The translations under genes and the position numbers were made by a program. A stretch of DNA of 64,000 bases from Pleurodeles waltl (taxonomy: Eukaryota > Chordata > Amphibia > Caudata > Salamandridae). Positions 34,620 to 45,711 of the stretch are shown here, one piece after another (within the stretch, counting starts at the first letter, position 1; every line of letters begins with the position of its first letter). The notes under the pieces are model-generated. The model made no database searches, was not told the DNA's origin, and was given only the letters and a program-made list of their open reading frames with translations. The stretch spans positions 1,311,005,324 through 1,311,069,323 of the forward strand of contig NC_090444.1 in assembly GCF_031143425.1 (NCBI RefSeq), given 5' to 3'.

Positions 34620-35595
34620 CCCACTAGACACCAGGGATTTTATTTGTTTGTTTTAGATGTGCTTTGTGTCTCTGGGGGAGCGGCCACGTAGGCAAGGGTC
34701 ACTCTCCTTTGAGGGGCATATATTTTATGGCCATTTATGCCCCCCTTGGGGGGCAGATGCCCTATTACTTTTAGGCTGATCTGCCCCCAAGGGGGCAGAA
34801 ACCACTGGAACACCAGGGATGTTTTTATTTGTTTATTTCTGTGGGGGGGGGGGGATCCCCTTGAGCAAGGGTCAACCCCCCAAAAGGGGGGGGCATAGAA
34901 CTGTTGGCCATTCCTGCCCCCGTTTGGGGCAGATCAGCCTATTTTTTTTAGGCCCATCTTCCTCCAAGGAGTGTGCAGAAGCCACTTAGGCACCAGGGAT
35001 AATGTGTGTGGGTGTGTTTATTGGATGGGGGAGGGGCCCCTTGGGCAAAGGTCGCTCCCCTTAGGGGGGTATATTATTTATGGCCATTTCTGCACCCCTT
35101 GGGAGACGATCGGCCTATTATTTTTAGGCTGATCTGCCCCCAAAGGGGGCAGAAACCACTGGAACGCCAGAGATTTTTAAAATTTGCTTATTTCTGTGGG
35201 GGGTGCCCCCTTGGGCAAGGGTCTCCACCCCTCAAGGGGGGCATAGAACTGTAGGCTGATCTGCCCCCAAGGGGAGAGAAATAATTGGAACGCCAGGGAT
35301 TTAAAAAAATTATTTATTTCTGTGGGGGGAGGGCATAGAACTGTTTGCCGCTTAAGGGCAGATCGTCCTATTTGTTTTAGGCCCATTGCCCCCAAGGGGG
35401 GCAGAAGCCACTTAGGCACCAGGGATAGTGTGTGTGTGTGTGTGTTTATTTGGGGGGTGGCCCCTTTGGCAAGGGTCGCTCCCCATGGGGGCACACTACT
35501 AAAGGTATTTTCTGCCCCCTTTGGTGCAGATAGGCCTATTTTTTAGTAGGCCCACCTGTCCCTATAGGGGGCAGAATCCACTTAGGCACCAATTT
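34620..35595 (+). repeat. Tandem array in piggyBac left part (units 125-180 bp)
   Basis: Blocks ending in CACC(A/G)GGGAT recur near 34632, 34814, 34993, 35168, 35293 and 35418, with a last partial near 35590. Units of type 'ACTGGAAC(A/G)CCAGGGAT' alternate with 'CACTTAGGCACCAGGGAT'. Each unit contains GCCCCC/GGGGGC pairs able to fold (for example CTGCCCCCAAGGGGGCAG). This explains the short plus and minus ORFs here. Confidence 0.75.
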
Positions 35596-36103
35596 CTAAA
35601 TGCTTGATGGCGGGGTGTTTGTCAACTGGCAAAGTATTTGCATTTGTGATTATAACAGTTTTTTCTCCTTTTTGTTTTAGTGCAAAGCTTTTGCTTCCTA
35701 TGCTGTGGCTCCTTGCAGTTTTGGCAGTGGTTGACCTGTGGTTTGCATAGTTGCATGTTTTAGGTATACAAAGGAGTATTGTTGCCATGCATGAATGACA
35801 TGTTTTTAGGTGGTGTACTAAATGCAGGATTGTGTGTGAAATTGTCCTTAGATTTGTGCACAGTGATATTTCTGTTCTGTTATTTCTAATTTGCTTTTCT
35901 TTCTTTCTTTTTAGTGGGATATCATTGGTGATTGCTGTGTCTGTGCAGAGTAGTTGGTGATGAGTAGGTTTTTCCTGCAAGTGAGCGGTAGAGGTTTTCA
36001 GTACATAACTCTTTGTGATAAAGCCACACTTTGTTTATTACATTTCTTACACAGTGCTGGTTGTTGGTGGTGCATTTGTCCAGTTACTTTTCGTAGGAAG
36101 GAT

Positions 36104-37872
36104 CATGGCTAGCCGCAGTATGACCGCTCAGCAGGTTGTTGGTATGCTTTTTGAGTCATTGTCTCATCATGATTCTGAGACTGACTCTGCATCTGAGGCA
36201 GAGGAGGAAGTGAGAGATCCTGGCAGTGACGTTTCTGTCAGAGAGGAATCTTCTGATGAGGAAGCCACTCTCAGTGCAGATGAAGGGCCTGTTTTCGAGG
36301 AGGACACTGATGTGCCAATAGTGCAGCAACCTTGAGCTGAAAGGTGTCCCATTTGAAGACCTGAACTCTGGGATTGCCCCAAACATGGAGCAGCCAGAGT
36401 TGTCTGTCTTTACTGGTCTCCCGGGGTGTAGAGTCAATACGGAGAACTTTTTGCCTGTCAATTTCTTTTACTTATTTATGGATAGTGTGTTTTTCGAAGA
36501 GATTGTTAAGCAGACTAATTTGTATGCGGAGCAGTATTTGAGGGACAAGGCTGTAAGACTTAGGCCATACTCTAGAGCTATCTAGTGGATTCCCACGCAT
36601 TTGGAAGAGATGAAAAGGTTTTTGGGTTTGACTCTTTTTATGGGGTTGATAAGGAAGTCGTTACTGGCTTCTTAATGGTCTACTAGTCCCTTGATGGCAA
36701 CGGCCATATTTCCTGCAACCATGAGTCATAATCGGTATTTGCTTCTTCTTAGGATTCTGCATCTTGTTGACAATGCTTTAGCCTTGCCACGAGATCACCC
36801 TGATTCTGACCGTCTTTTTAAGATTAGGCCTGTCCTTGATCATTTTGTAGATTGGGTTTCAGAGGTCTATGTTCCAGGCAAAGAAATAGCCGTGGACAAG
36901 TCTTTGGTCCTCTTCAAGGGTCGTTTGGTTTTTAGGCAGTACATTCCTAGCAAGAGGGCACGATATGGAATTAAATTGTATATGCTGTCTGAAAGTAGTA
37001 CAGGATATGGGTATAATTTCTGGGTCTACACTGGTAGGGATTCCAGAATTGCCCCCCCTGGTTGTCCTCCTACTTTTGGAGTTACTGAGAAAATTGTGTG
37101 GGAACTTGGTAGACGACTGTTTAACAAAGGTCACCATTTGTGTGTAGATAACTTCTACACTGGAGTGCAGTTGTTCAACGAATTGTTTAGAGTGGACACT
37201 GTTGCTTGTGGCACAATTCATTGTAACCGGAAAGTCTATCCAAGGGAGCTTGTCTGTAAAAAACATGAGAGGGGACAGTGCAGTGCCTTGCGGAATGACA
37301 GGAGGGATGTCTACGTGCTAAGTACCATCCATGATGAGAGTACTTTCCCCGTGACTGTTTGGGGCCAGGTTAGTGAAGTGCGCAAACCTGTGTGCATTTT
37401 AGATTGTAATAAGCACACGGGAGGTATACATAGACTTGTTTAGTGGTTGGAACCTTATACTGCTATTTGTAAGTCTTACGTTTGGTATGAGAAGTTAGCA
37501 ATTCACCTGTTCCACTTGGCAACTTTTAATGCTTTTATTGTGTTCAAGGATAGGTCTCCAGAGTCAAAGATGACATTTGTGAAATATCAGGAGTCAGTGA
37601 TAGGGCACCTTATTGTGGTGGAACAGGCAAGAGTTCCTAGAGAAGCAGTGGTGGAGGATGTGGCTAGATTGAAAGATCACAACTTTGCTGAGCACATTCC
37701 TTCCATGCCCAAAATATATGTTCCAGCTAAGAAATGTATAGTCTGTGCTCGAAGAGGTATCCGGAGGGAGACTCGAATGTACTGCCAAGATTGTCCTTCA
37801 AAGCCTGGCCTGTGTGTGGGTGGCTGTTTCAGGAATTACCACACCCAGAAGAATTACTGGGAACTGCCATGA
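36104..37872 (+). pseudogene. piggyBac transposase (PGBD-like), inactivated
   Basis: The start is taken at ATG 36104 (MASRSMTAQQ), after which an acidic N-terminus (SHHDSETDSASEAEEE) is typical of PGBD proteins. A frameshift lies between 36335 and 36385. From 36385 one frame runs to 37872 but for stops at about 36583, 36673 and 37441. Motifs: LRDKAVRLRPYSRA, then EIAVDKSL with D1 (36895-36897), ARYGIKLY, and CVDNFYTG with D2 (37147-37149). Where active proteins have GGVD for D3, this copy has GGIH (codon CAT at 37429-37431), so a catalytic aspartate is lost. The C-terminus has the cysteine-rich zinc-binding end (CIVCARRG...CQDCPSKPGLC). Domain order and length are normal for the family. Confidence 0.88.
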
Positions 37873-39089
37873 GTGTAAACTGCCTGTTTTATATTTTCAT
37901 GTGTTCAGTTTCATGGTTGGCCTTTCTGTCATGTACTTAGTAAAAGCTTTTGTGTTTGTAGTTTTGTACTTAATTCTAATTAGTTAGTGGTTTCTTTGTT
38001 TAAAAAAAAAGGAATAGTATTGTGTGTGGAGTGGTGCTTGGCTGGTGGTGTAAATATTGACTTGCTGTTGGCTACTGCAACACACTGCCAGCCAAACGCC
38101 AGTCCACACACTCCCATCAGCTGGTGTGATTGCTGTATCAGGCATGTGGGCATATGTAAGTGATGGGCCCTTGAGTGGGGCTGTCTGTCGATGCGAGTGT
38201 TGTAATGTGCTGTGCCCGTGGCTGGCGGCGTTAATAGTATTGTGCATGTCATGTATGAAAGGTGTGTGAACGGACTGTAAAGGGGTTGGTGCCTTGTCGT
38301 TGCTTTACAGCTCACGAGCTGTGAAGCATTGATTCCGTTTTTTGGCCTTTCAGTTATTAACAGTGCATTTCATTTTTGTGAAATCTCTTGTTAATAAAAT
38401 TTGATCTACTGAACCATCACTTACCCTCGTGCCAAATCCAACCAGTATGTGTGGTAAAAATAACAAAACCTGCCAAGCTGTAATCAGGCGTCGCAGCACA
38501 CCCGTGACACGCTAGTTGTCTCGGGTGGAACCCCGGTGATGAAGCATGCCACCAATTTGGTTGGTGGGTGAGGGGTCTTTTAAACATAACCTAAGTGTAT
38601 TTCTTTTCACAGTTTTAGTGTTTGGAACATCGCATAAGTATGTGGACACATCAAAATGATCTATTGCAAAACTACCTGTGTTTGGGGGGAAGGGGTACCT
38701 ATGTTTTTGGTCCCGGGTGCGGCCTTCATCTAGGGAAACCTACCAAACCCAGACATGTTGCAAAAATAGACACCCCAAAGAGTTCAAGAAGGTGTGGCTT
38801 GCCGGGATCCCCCAACATTTTCTTACCCAGACTCCTATGCAAACCTCAATTTTCTTAAAAAAGCATATTTTCCTCGAAATTCTTTGTAGGATCACCGCTC
38901 CAGCACAGATTTCCTACCACCCAGCGTTCCCCTCAGTCTCCCAAGTAAAATGATACCTCACTTGTGTGGGTCCCCAAAGCAGAGTCAGCCTAAAAGATAT
39001 ATAAAATAAAAATATGTGCTTATCAACTCGCTGTGCTATCCCCTCAATCTCTACAGGCTTTTGGCATTATTCTGTTGCAGGCACCTGGG

Positions 39090-39870
39090 CCACCCACACA
39101 AGTGAGGTACCATTTTTATCAGCAGACTTGGGGGAGCACTGGATGGAAGGAAATTTGTGGCTCCTCTCAGATTCCAGAACTTTCTGTCACCGAAATGTGA
39201 GGAAAAAGTGTTTTTTTTTAGCCAAATGTTGAGGTTTGCAAAGGATTCTGGGTAACAGAACCTGTCAGAGCCCCACAAGTCACTCCATCTTAGAATTCTC
39301 TAGGTGTCTAGTTTTAAATAATGTGCAGGTTTGCTAGGTTTCCCTGGGTGCCGGCTGAGCTAGAGACCAAAATCCACAGCTAGGCACTTTGAAAAAAACA
39401 GCTCTGTTTTTTGGGGAAAAATGTGATGTGTCCATGTTGTGTTTTGGGGGATTTCCTGTCACGGGTGCTAGCCTACCCACACAGGTGAGGTACCATTTTT
39501 ATCAGGAGCCTTGGGCGAACGCTGCGTGGAAGGAAATTTGTGGCTCCTCTCAGAGTCCAGAACTTTCTGTCACCGAAATGAGAGGAAAAAGTGTTTTTTG
39601 GCCACTTTTGAGGTTTGTAAAGAATTCTGGGTAACAGAAGCTGGTCAGAGCCCCACAAGTTACCCCATCTTAGATTCTCCTAGGTGTCCAGTTTTCATAA
39701 ATGTGCAGGTTTGGTAGGTTTCCCTAGGTGCCGGCTGAGCTAGAGGCCAAAATCCACAGCTAGGCAATTTGCAAAAAACAGCTCTGTTTTCTTTTGGAAA
39801 ATGTGATGTGCCCTCGTTGTGTTTTGTGGCCTTTTCTGTTGTGGGCGCTAGGCCTACCTACACAAAAAAA
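39090..39870 (+). repeat. Tandem duplication in piggyBac right part (about 384 bp unit)
   Basis: The block starting CACACAAGTGAGGTACCATT (about 39096) is repeated from about 39480 with high similarity, and a third partial copy starts near 39840. Shared landmarks are TTCTGGGTAACAGAA, CAGAGCCCCACAAGT and GGTGCCGGCTGAGCTAGAG. Confidence 0.8.
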
Positions 39871-40141
39871 CACAAGCCTTCTTCTGCAGCCCTTTTTCCC
39901 CATTGTTTTGAATAAACTGAAGTTTTCGCTGTATTTTAGCTGATGTCTTGGTCTCCTTCAGGGGAACCCACAAAGTCTGGGTACCTCTAGAATCCCTAGG
40001 ATGTTGGAAACAAAAGATACAAATTTGGCGTGGGTAGCTTATGTGGACAAAAAGGTATGAGGGCCTAAGTGCAAACTGCCCCGAATAGCCAAAAAAAGGC
40101 TCTGCACAAGAGGGAAAATGGCCTGGCAGTGAAGGGGTTAA

Positions 40142-40460
40142 AGCAGTTATTACACGTATTGAAAGGTCAATACGATCTTGCAAGACATTAAATAATGACA
40201 AAGATAATCATTTTGAAGTATCTGCCATCCGCAATGTCAACAAAAATAAGTACAGTAAAGGATATAACAAAAATGATATAAACAAATTAAAATGTATATG
40301 ATGTGGATCAAATTTGCACACCATCAAGTCCACCTGTCCTGCATTATTTAAAGAGTGTTTCAAATGTGGTAAAACTGGACATTTTTCACCAGTGTGCAGA
40401 TCTCAAAGGAATGTTAATTCTATTGTTGGAAAGCAGTTTGAGGTTGAACAGTGTATTTAA
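40142..40460 (+). pseudogene. gag: Gypsy gag remnant, nucleocapsid part
   Basis: Continues gag after the piggyBac. Two cysteine/histidine motifs are visible: a partial first one (C..CGSNLHTIKSTC) near 40295-40340, and a complete CCHC knuckle, CFKCGKTGHFSPVC (C-x2-C-x4-H-x4-C), near 40355-40396. A TGA interrupts just before the first motif and a TAA ends the stretch at about 40458. Nucleic-acid binding by the nucleocapsid is the family role. Confidence 0.75.
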
Positions 40461-40478
40461 GATGTCAAAAGTGTAGTC

Positions 40479-40877
40479 TTGATGATTACTGAAGAGGAGC
40501 CTAAACAATATAATATTTGTTACACTGATATTGACAACCAATTATATCTACCTCCAAAGTGCAAAGTAGTCATTGATGGATTCTCAACTATAATGCTAAA
40601 AGATTCTGGATCACCATTTTCAATTATCTCTGAGGCCTTTTTCAACAAAAGCTGGTTTGGACGGAAGTTGAAGAGTAATGACATTAAAGCTTATGGTTAT
40701 AGTCAGACAATAATTATTATTTTAGGTTATTTTGTAGCTTCTATTTCTTGTCATGACTACAATCCTTTAGGTAAAATATATGTGGTTGACAAAGGGCAAC
40801 ACATTTTGGGATGGAGACATGAAGGTAATCTTGGAATGTTTTTTGATCCATCTTTTGATGTTCCAGTGTATTCGTGA
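40479..40877 (+). pseudogene. pro: Gypsy aspartic protease
   Basis: A 132-codon open frame. The catalytic motif is LKDSGSPFS (DSG instead of the usual DTG), followed by hydrophobic strands ending in ILGWRHEGNLGM, where protease domains end with an ILG(x)D block. The long-LTR element lies about 170 bp downstream, before the reverse transcriptase. The protein would process the polyprotein; as part of a broken pol it is relic sequence. The frame itself has no internal stop. Confidence 0.65.
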
Positions 40878-41044
40878 CCATACATCTAAGGTATTGAAGG
40901 GATTATTTCAGAGTACAAGAATGTGTTCAGAAAATAATTGAATACTGTTAAAGGATTTCCAAATAATATTAAATTGAAAGGGTGAGCATTACCAGTCAGA
41001 CACAAATTGAGGGATGTTCCACTTACTGTTAGGAAATAACTTAC

Positions 41045-44000
41045 TGTAGGAGGCTGGCCTGGCTTGTAGTGGGTACCAGAGGTACTTACACCTTGTGCCA
41101 GGTCCAGTTATCCCTTATTAGTGTAGAAGAGGTGTTTCTAGCAGCTTAGGCTGATAGAAGGTGGCTATGGCAAAGCAGCTTAGGCTGAACTAGGAGACAT
41201 GTAAAGCTCCTACTATACCACTGGTGTCATATGAACAATATCAAAAGCAAACACAATACACAGAATTACTAAAAATAAAGGCACTTTATTTTTATGACAA
41301 TGTGCCAAAAGTATATCAGTGAGTACCCTCAGTACGAGGATAAGTTATACACACAAGATTTATGTACACAAACCACAATTATGCAGATAATAGCAAAAGG
41401 AAGTAATGCAAGCAATGTAAAGTTACAGTAGATTCCAATAGGAGCACATAGGTATAGGGGCAACACAAACCATATACTCCAAAAGTGGAATGCGAACCAC
41501 AAATGGACCTCAAACCTATGTGAGCTTGTAGAGGGTCGCTGGGACTGTAAGAAAACAGTGAGGGTTAGAAAAATAGCCCACCCCAAGACCCTGAAAGGTA
41601 GGTGTAAAGTGCACCTACTACCCCCAGAGAGCACAGAAGTCGTGATAGGGGGATTCTGCAGGAAGAACAAACACCAGCAATGCAACAACAGTGGATTTCC
41701 GGACCTGAGTACCTGTAAGACAAGGGGATCAAGTCCAATAGTCGCGACAGTGTCAAGAGTGGGCAGGAGCCCAGGAAATGCCAGCTGAGGGTGCAAGGAA
41801 GCTGCCACCTGTTGGAAGAAGCTTGGAGTTCTGCAAGAAAGAAGAGGACTAGGAACTTCCCCTTTGGAGGATGGATGTCACACGTCGTGAAAAAGCTTGC
41901 AGAGGTGTTCCCACGCAGAAAGACTACAAACAAGCCTTGCTAGCTGCAAGGGTTGAGGTTAGGGTTTTTGGATGCTGCTGTGGCCCAGGAGGGACCTGGA
42001 TGTCGCCACTTGGATGAGGAGACAGATGTGGTGCCCAGCAAGTCAGGGAGCCCTCACAGAAGCAGGCAGCACCCGCAGAAGTACCTGAACAGGCACTTGG
42101 AAGAAGAGTGAACCAGAGTCCACCCGAAGTCACAAAAGGGAGTCCCTTGACGCGGAGGACAACTCAGAAGGTTGTGCACTGCAGGTTAGAGTGTCAGGGA
42201 CCCAGGCTTGGCTGTGCACGAAGGAAAGCCTGGAAGAGTGCACAGGAGGCGGAGCAGCTGCAAATCACGCGGTACCCAGCAATGCAGTCTAGTGTGGGGA
42301 GGCAAGGACTTACCTCGACCAAACTTGGACTGAAGAGTCACTGGACTGTGGGAGTCACTTGGACAGAGTTTCTGAGTTCCAGGGACCACGCTCGTTGTGC
42401 TGAGAGGGGACCCAGAGGACCGGTGATGCAGCCTTTTGTTGCCTGCGGTTGCAGGGGGAAGATTCCGTCGACCCACTGGAGATTTCTTCAGAGCTCCTCG
42501 TGCAGAGAGGAGGCAGGCTACCCCCAGAGCATGCACCACCTGGAAACAGTCGAGAAAGCCGGCAGGAGGAAGCGATACAAGGTTGCTAGTAGTCGTCTTG
42601 CTACTTTGTTGTGGTTTTGCAGGCGTCCTGAGCAGTCAGCAGTCGATCCTTTGGCAGGAGGTGAAGAGGGAGATGCAGAGGAACTCTGGTGAGCTCTTGC
42701 ATTCGTTATCTGGTGAGATCCCCAAAGCAGAGACCCTAAATAGCCAGAAAAGGAAGTTTGGCTACCTAGGAAGGATGATTGGCTACCAAGAGAGGTAAGA
42801 GCCTATCCGAAGGAGCCTCTGATGTCACCTGCTGGCACTGGCCACTCAGAGCAGTCCAGTGTGCCACAGACACCTCTGTTTCCAAGATGGCAGAGGTCTG
42901 GGACACACTGGGGGAGCTCTGGGCACCTCCCCTGGGAGGTGCAGGTCAGGGGAGTGGTCACTCTCCTTTCCTTTGTCCAGTTTCGCGCCAGAGCAGGGCT
43001 GGGGGATCCCTGAACCGGTGTAGACTGGCTTATGCAGAGATGGGCACCATCTGTGCCCATCAAAGCATTTCCAGAGGCTGGGGGAGGCTACTCCTCCCCA
43101 GCCTTCCCACCTATTTCCAAAGGGAGAGGGTGTTACACTCTCTCTCAGAGGAAGTCCTTTGTGCTGCCTTCCTGGGCCAGGGCTGCCTGGACCCCAGGAG
43201 GGCAGAAACCTGTCGGAGGGGTTGGCAGCAGCAGCAGCAGCTGCAGTGGAGACGCCGGAAAGGCAGTTTGGCAGTACCTGGGTTCTGTGCTAGGGACCCA
43301 GGGGATCATGGAATTGTCCCCCCAATGACAGAATGGCATTGGGGGGACAATTCCATGATCTTAGACATGTTACATGGCCATGTTCGGAGGTACCATTGTG
43401 ACGCTGTACATAGGTAGTGACCTATGTACAGTGCACGCGTGTAATGGTGTCCCCGCACTCACAAAGTCCGGGGAATTTGCCCTGAACGATGTGGGGGCAT
43501 CTTGGCTAGTGCCAGGGTGCCCACACACTAAGTAACTTTGCACCCAACCTTCACCAGGTGAAGGTTAGACATATAGGTGACTTATAAGTTACTTTAGTGC
43601 AGTGGTAAATGGCTGTGAAATAACATGGACATTATTTCACTCAGGCTGCACTGGCAGGCCTGTGTAAGAATTGTCAGATCTCCCTATGGGTGGCAAAAGA
43701 AATGCTGCAGCCCATAGGGATCTCCTGGAACCCCAATACCCTGGGTACCTCAGTACCATATACTAGGGAAATATATGGGTGTACCAGTATGCCAATGTGA
43801 ATTGGTAAATTTAGTCACTAGCCTGTTAGTGACAAATTTGGAAAGCAGAGAGAGCAAAACCACTGAGGTTCTGGTTAGCAGAGCCTCAGTGAGACAATTA
43901 GGCATCACACAGGGAACACATACATATAGGCCACAAACTTATGAGCACTGGGGTCCTGGCTAGCAGGGTCCCAGTGAGACATAACAAACATACTGACAAC

Positions 44001-44132
44001 ATAGGGTTTTCACTATGAGCACTGGGCCCTGGCTAGCAGGCTCCCAGTGAGACAATGAAAACACCCTGACATATACTCACAAACAGGCCAAAAGTGGGGG
44101 TAAAAAGGCTAGAAAGAGGCTACTTTCTCACA
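41045..44132 (-). repeat. 3' LTR of the long-LTR element (3,088 bp)
   Basis: Aligns from end to end with 47106-50178, including the plus-strand ORFs near 42.1-43.4 kb, which are antisense and duplicated only because the LTR is. By eye the first 90 bases differ at three positions. It contains a 24-bp perfect inverted repeat at 43304-43327/43337-43360 (arm GATCATGGAATTGTCC plus CCCCAATG) and a duplicated block with GAGCACTGGG...GGCTAGCAGG near 43.94-44.06 kb. Confidence 0.92.
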
Positions 44133-44305
44133 CAACTCCTCCCCCCCCCAATGAAGGACAATAAGGCTAACCTTGGCCAGTTGAGTCTTTATTGTCTAAG
44201 TGGTGATAAGTGGAGAGTAGCTCTGCAATAGACTGGTTACTCCCTTCATCATCCACTATATGGTTACTTCCCTGTGGGAATGTAACCCTCCCTGTTTGAA
44301 GTTTT

Positions 44306-45025
44306 TTAAGCTAACCAACAATGTGAAGATATATTTTCAGAGTTCCTATCAGTAAGTTTTAGTTTAGAACAGTGGGAATTGTCCACTGGACCTATTTCTA
44401 GTGATGAGAATGCCAGACAGGGATGCTGTCTCAGTAAAGCCATAGCTGGGCAAAAACTTTGTCCACATGGCTGTAAGAGAGAACAGGGATGCTGTTTCTC
44501 TTTAGTTGGAGCAGGGCAGGGATGCTGTCCTATGAGCTCCACACTAGGGCAGGGCTGCTGTCCTAAGTGTTGTGAGGCAGTGCAGGGTTTCTGCACTAAA
44601 GTTTCTCTGGGAGGGTTGGAGGGATGCTCCATGGTAACTAAAATGGTGCCCTTTTTCTCACCAATATTAGTTATCTCACAGAGAGGTACTTTCACCTCAG
44701 GGAGTACAGCTGTGCCAGCTGATGATTCCCTTGGTATAGGTGCCACCCCAGGAGAGGTTTCTCCCACCACAGGAATGGTATCCTGAGTGGCAGGGTGGTT
44801 AGGGGATACTGTGATACCCTTTTTACCTGTTGTTGGAGAAGGATCCTGAGTTTTCAGGCCTTTTTCTCTCCTTTGCTTTTTCATTTCAGCTGAAATGAGA
44901 GGAAGCAATTCCTCAGGGATACCCAGCATGGCTGCATGGGTATAAAACTCTATCTCAGCCCAACCTGAGGTCTCTAGGTCATTACCTAAGAGACAGTCCA
45001 CAGGTAAGCTAGGTGATACTACCAC
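44306..45025 (-). CDS. Protease end and repeat-rich tail of the long-LTR element
   Basis: Begins with VVVSPSLPVDCLLGNDLE, the conserved end of the protease of this lineage (the relic at 3105-3135 has the same block). Where RT should start, the frame instead continues as a Lys/Glu-rich then Pro/Thr-rich tail with a cysteine repeat: QQPCP, QHPCP, QHPCS, QSFCP, QHPCL at intervals of 9-13 residues. The stop is at 44306, just before the polypurine tract. I know no function for the tail. It is open for 239 codons although it lies in a non-autonomous element. Confidence 0.6.
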   Translation of the reverse strand: MVVSPSLPVDCLLGNDLETSGWAEIEFYTHAAMLGIPEELLPLISAEMKKQRREKGLKTQDPSPTTGKKGITVSPNHPATQDTIPVVGETSPGVAPIPRESSAGTAVLPEVKVPLCEITNIGEKKGTILVTMEHPSNPPRETLVQKPCTASQHLGQQPCPSVELIGQHPCPAPTKEKQHPCSLLQPCGQSFCPAMALLRQHPCLAFSSLEIGPVDNSHCSKLKLTDRNSENISSHCWLA

Positions 45026-45069
45026 CTGCTTAGGGCCAGTAACTCCACCCCAACTAAGCTGAACTATAG

Positions 45070-45699
45070 CTAAGGGAAGAAACTTAGTGGAGTTATGGAC
45101 ATCAATAATCTTGTACTGTTGTCCAATGATGTGTTGTTCAGGGGCACTAGGTTTTCAGTCACCAGAGTGATACTGGCACCTGTGTCCCTGTAGGCCTGGG
45201 CCTCAACACCATTTATTGAAACTGTCTGCCTGTACTTATCCATTGTAAGGGGACAAGCAGCCAGTGTGGCAAGGCCAATGCCACTAGGTGTGACAGAAAC
45301 TGTCTTGGGACTGACTACCCCAGTTTCTATGATGGACCCATAAGTGAACCCAACTACACCCTTACTTTGACTGTTGCCAGCAGTCCCACCACTATTACCA
45401 CTACTGCTAGGGGCACTAGAGTTTGATGTATTAGTGGTGGTTGGCTCAGGGGGGTTAACTGGACAGGACTTATCCCCTTGCCAATGGCCTTTATTTTTAC
45501 ACACATAGCACCAAGGCTTTTTAATGTGTGTATGTTGTGAAGAAGAGGAAGAATTTGATTTATCCCCACCCCCTGAAGAGTGTTTAGGATTTGAAGAAGG
45601 ATCTTTGGTTTTACCCTTATCCCCATGCTTATCCTGAGATTTCTCACCATCTTTCTTCTTGCCATCCTTGTCACCCCCTGTATGAACTTTTCTGTTCAC
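45070..45699 (-). CDS. gag-pro: Nucleocapsid and protease start of the long-LTR element
   Basis: An open frame of 209 codons. First comes a Lys/Asp-rich linker (KDGKKKDGEKSQDKHGDKGK), then the knuckle CYVCKNKGHWQGDKSC, a Ser/Thr/Asn-rich spacer, and the retropepsin motif YRDTGASITLV (DTG active site). It follows gag with a short gap and one frame change. The product would package RNA and process the polyprotein. It reads through without internal stops, unusual for this window. The end at 45070 is a frame change into the next stretch rather than the natural end of the protease. Confidence 0.75.
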   Translation of the reverse strand: MNRKVHTGGDKDGKKKDGEKSQDKHGDKGKTKDPSSNPKHSSGGGDKSNSSSSSQHTHIKKPWCYVCKNKGHWQGDKSCPVNPPEPTTTNTSNSSAPSSSGNSGGTAGNSQSKGVVGFTYGSIIETGVVSPKTVSVTPSGIGLATLAACPLTMDKYRQTVSINGVEAQAYRDTGASITLVTENLVPLNNTSLDNSTRLLMSITPLSFFP

Positions 45700-45711
45700 T
45701 CTTGTTCTGAC

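Larger units (their letters stand above)
34124..40141 (+). mobile_element. piggyBac transposon (about 6 kb) inserted in gag
   Basis: TTAA flanks both sides (34124-34127, 40138-40141), the diagnostic piggyBac target. The inner ends are ACCCGTTCTGTGC and, reverse-complemented, CCCCTTCACTGCC: short, diverged inverted repeats. The coding part is a piggyBac transposase at 36104-37872. The left third carries a 19-bp inverted repeat and a GC-rich tandem array; the right third carries a 384-bp tandem duplication. Removing the element rejoins the gag frame on both sides. Confidence 0.9.

Noticed and set aside
38057..39717. ORFs in the right part of piggyBac
   Set aside because: They follow the 384-bp tandem duplication and have no recognisable domain.
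42108..43417. Plus-strand ORFs of 120-212 codons, each with a near-identical copy 6 kb away (48.2-49.5 kb)
   Set aside because: They lie in both long LTRs, antisense to the element. Their similarity reflects the LTR duplication, not coding constraint.
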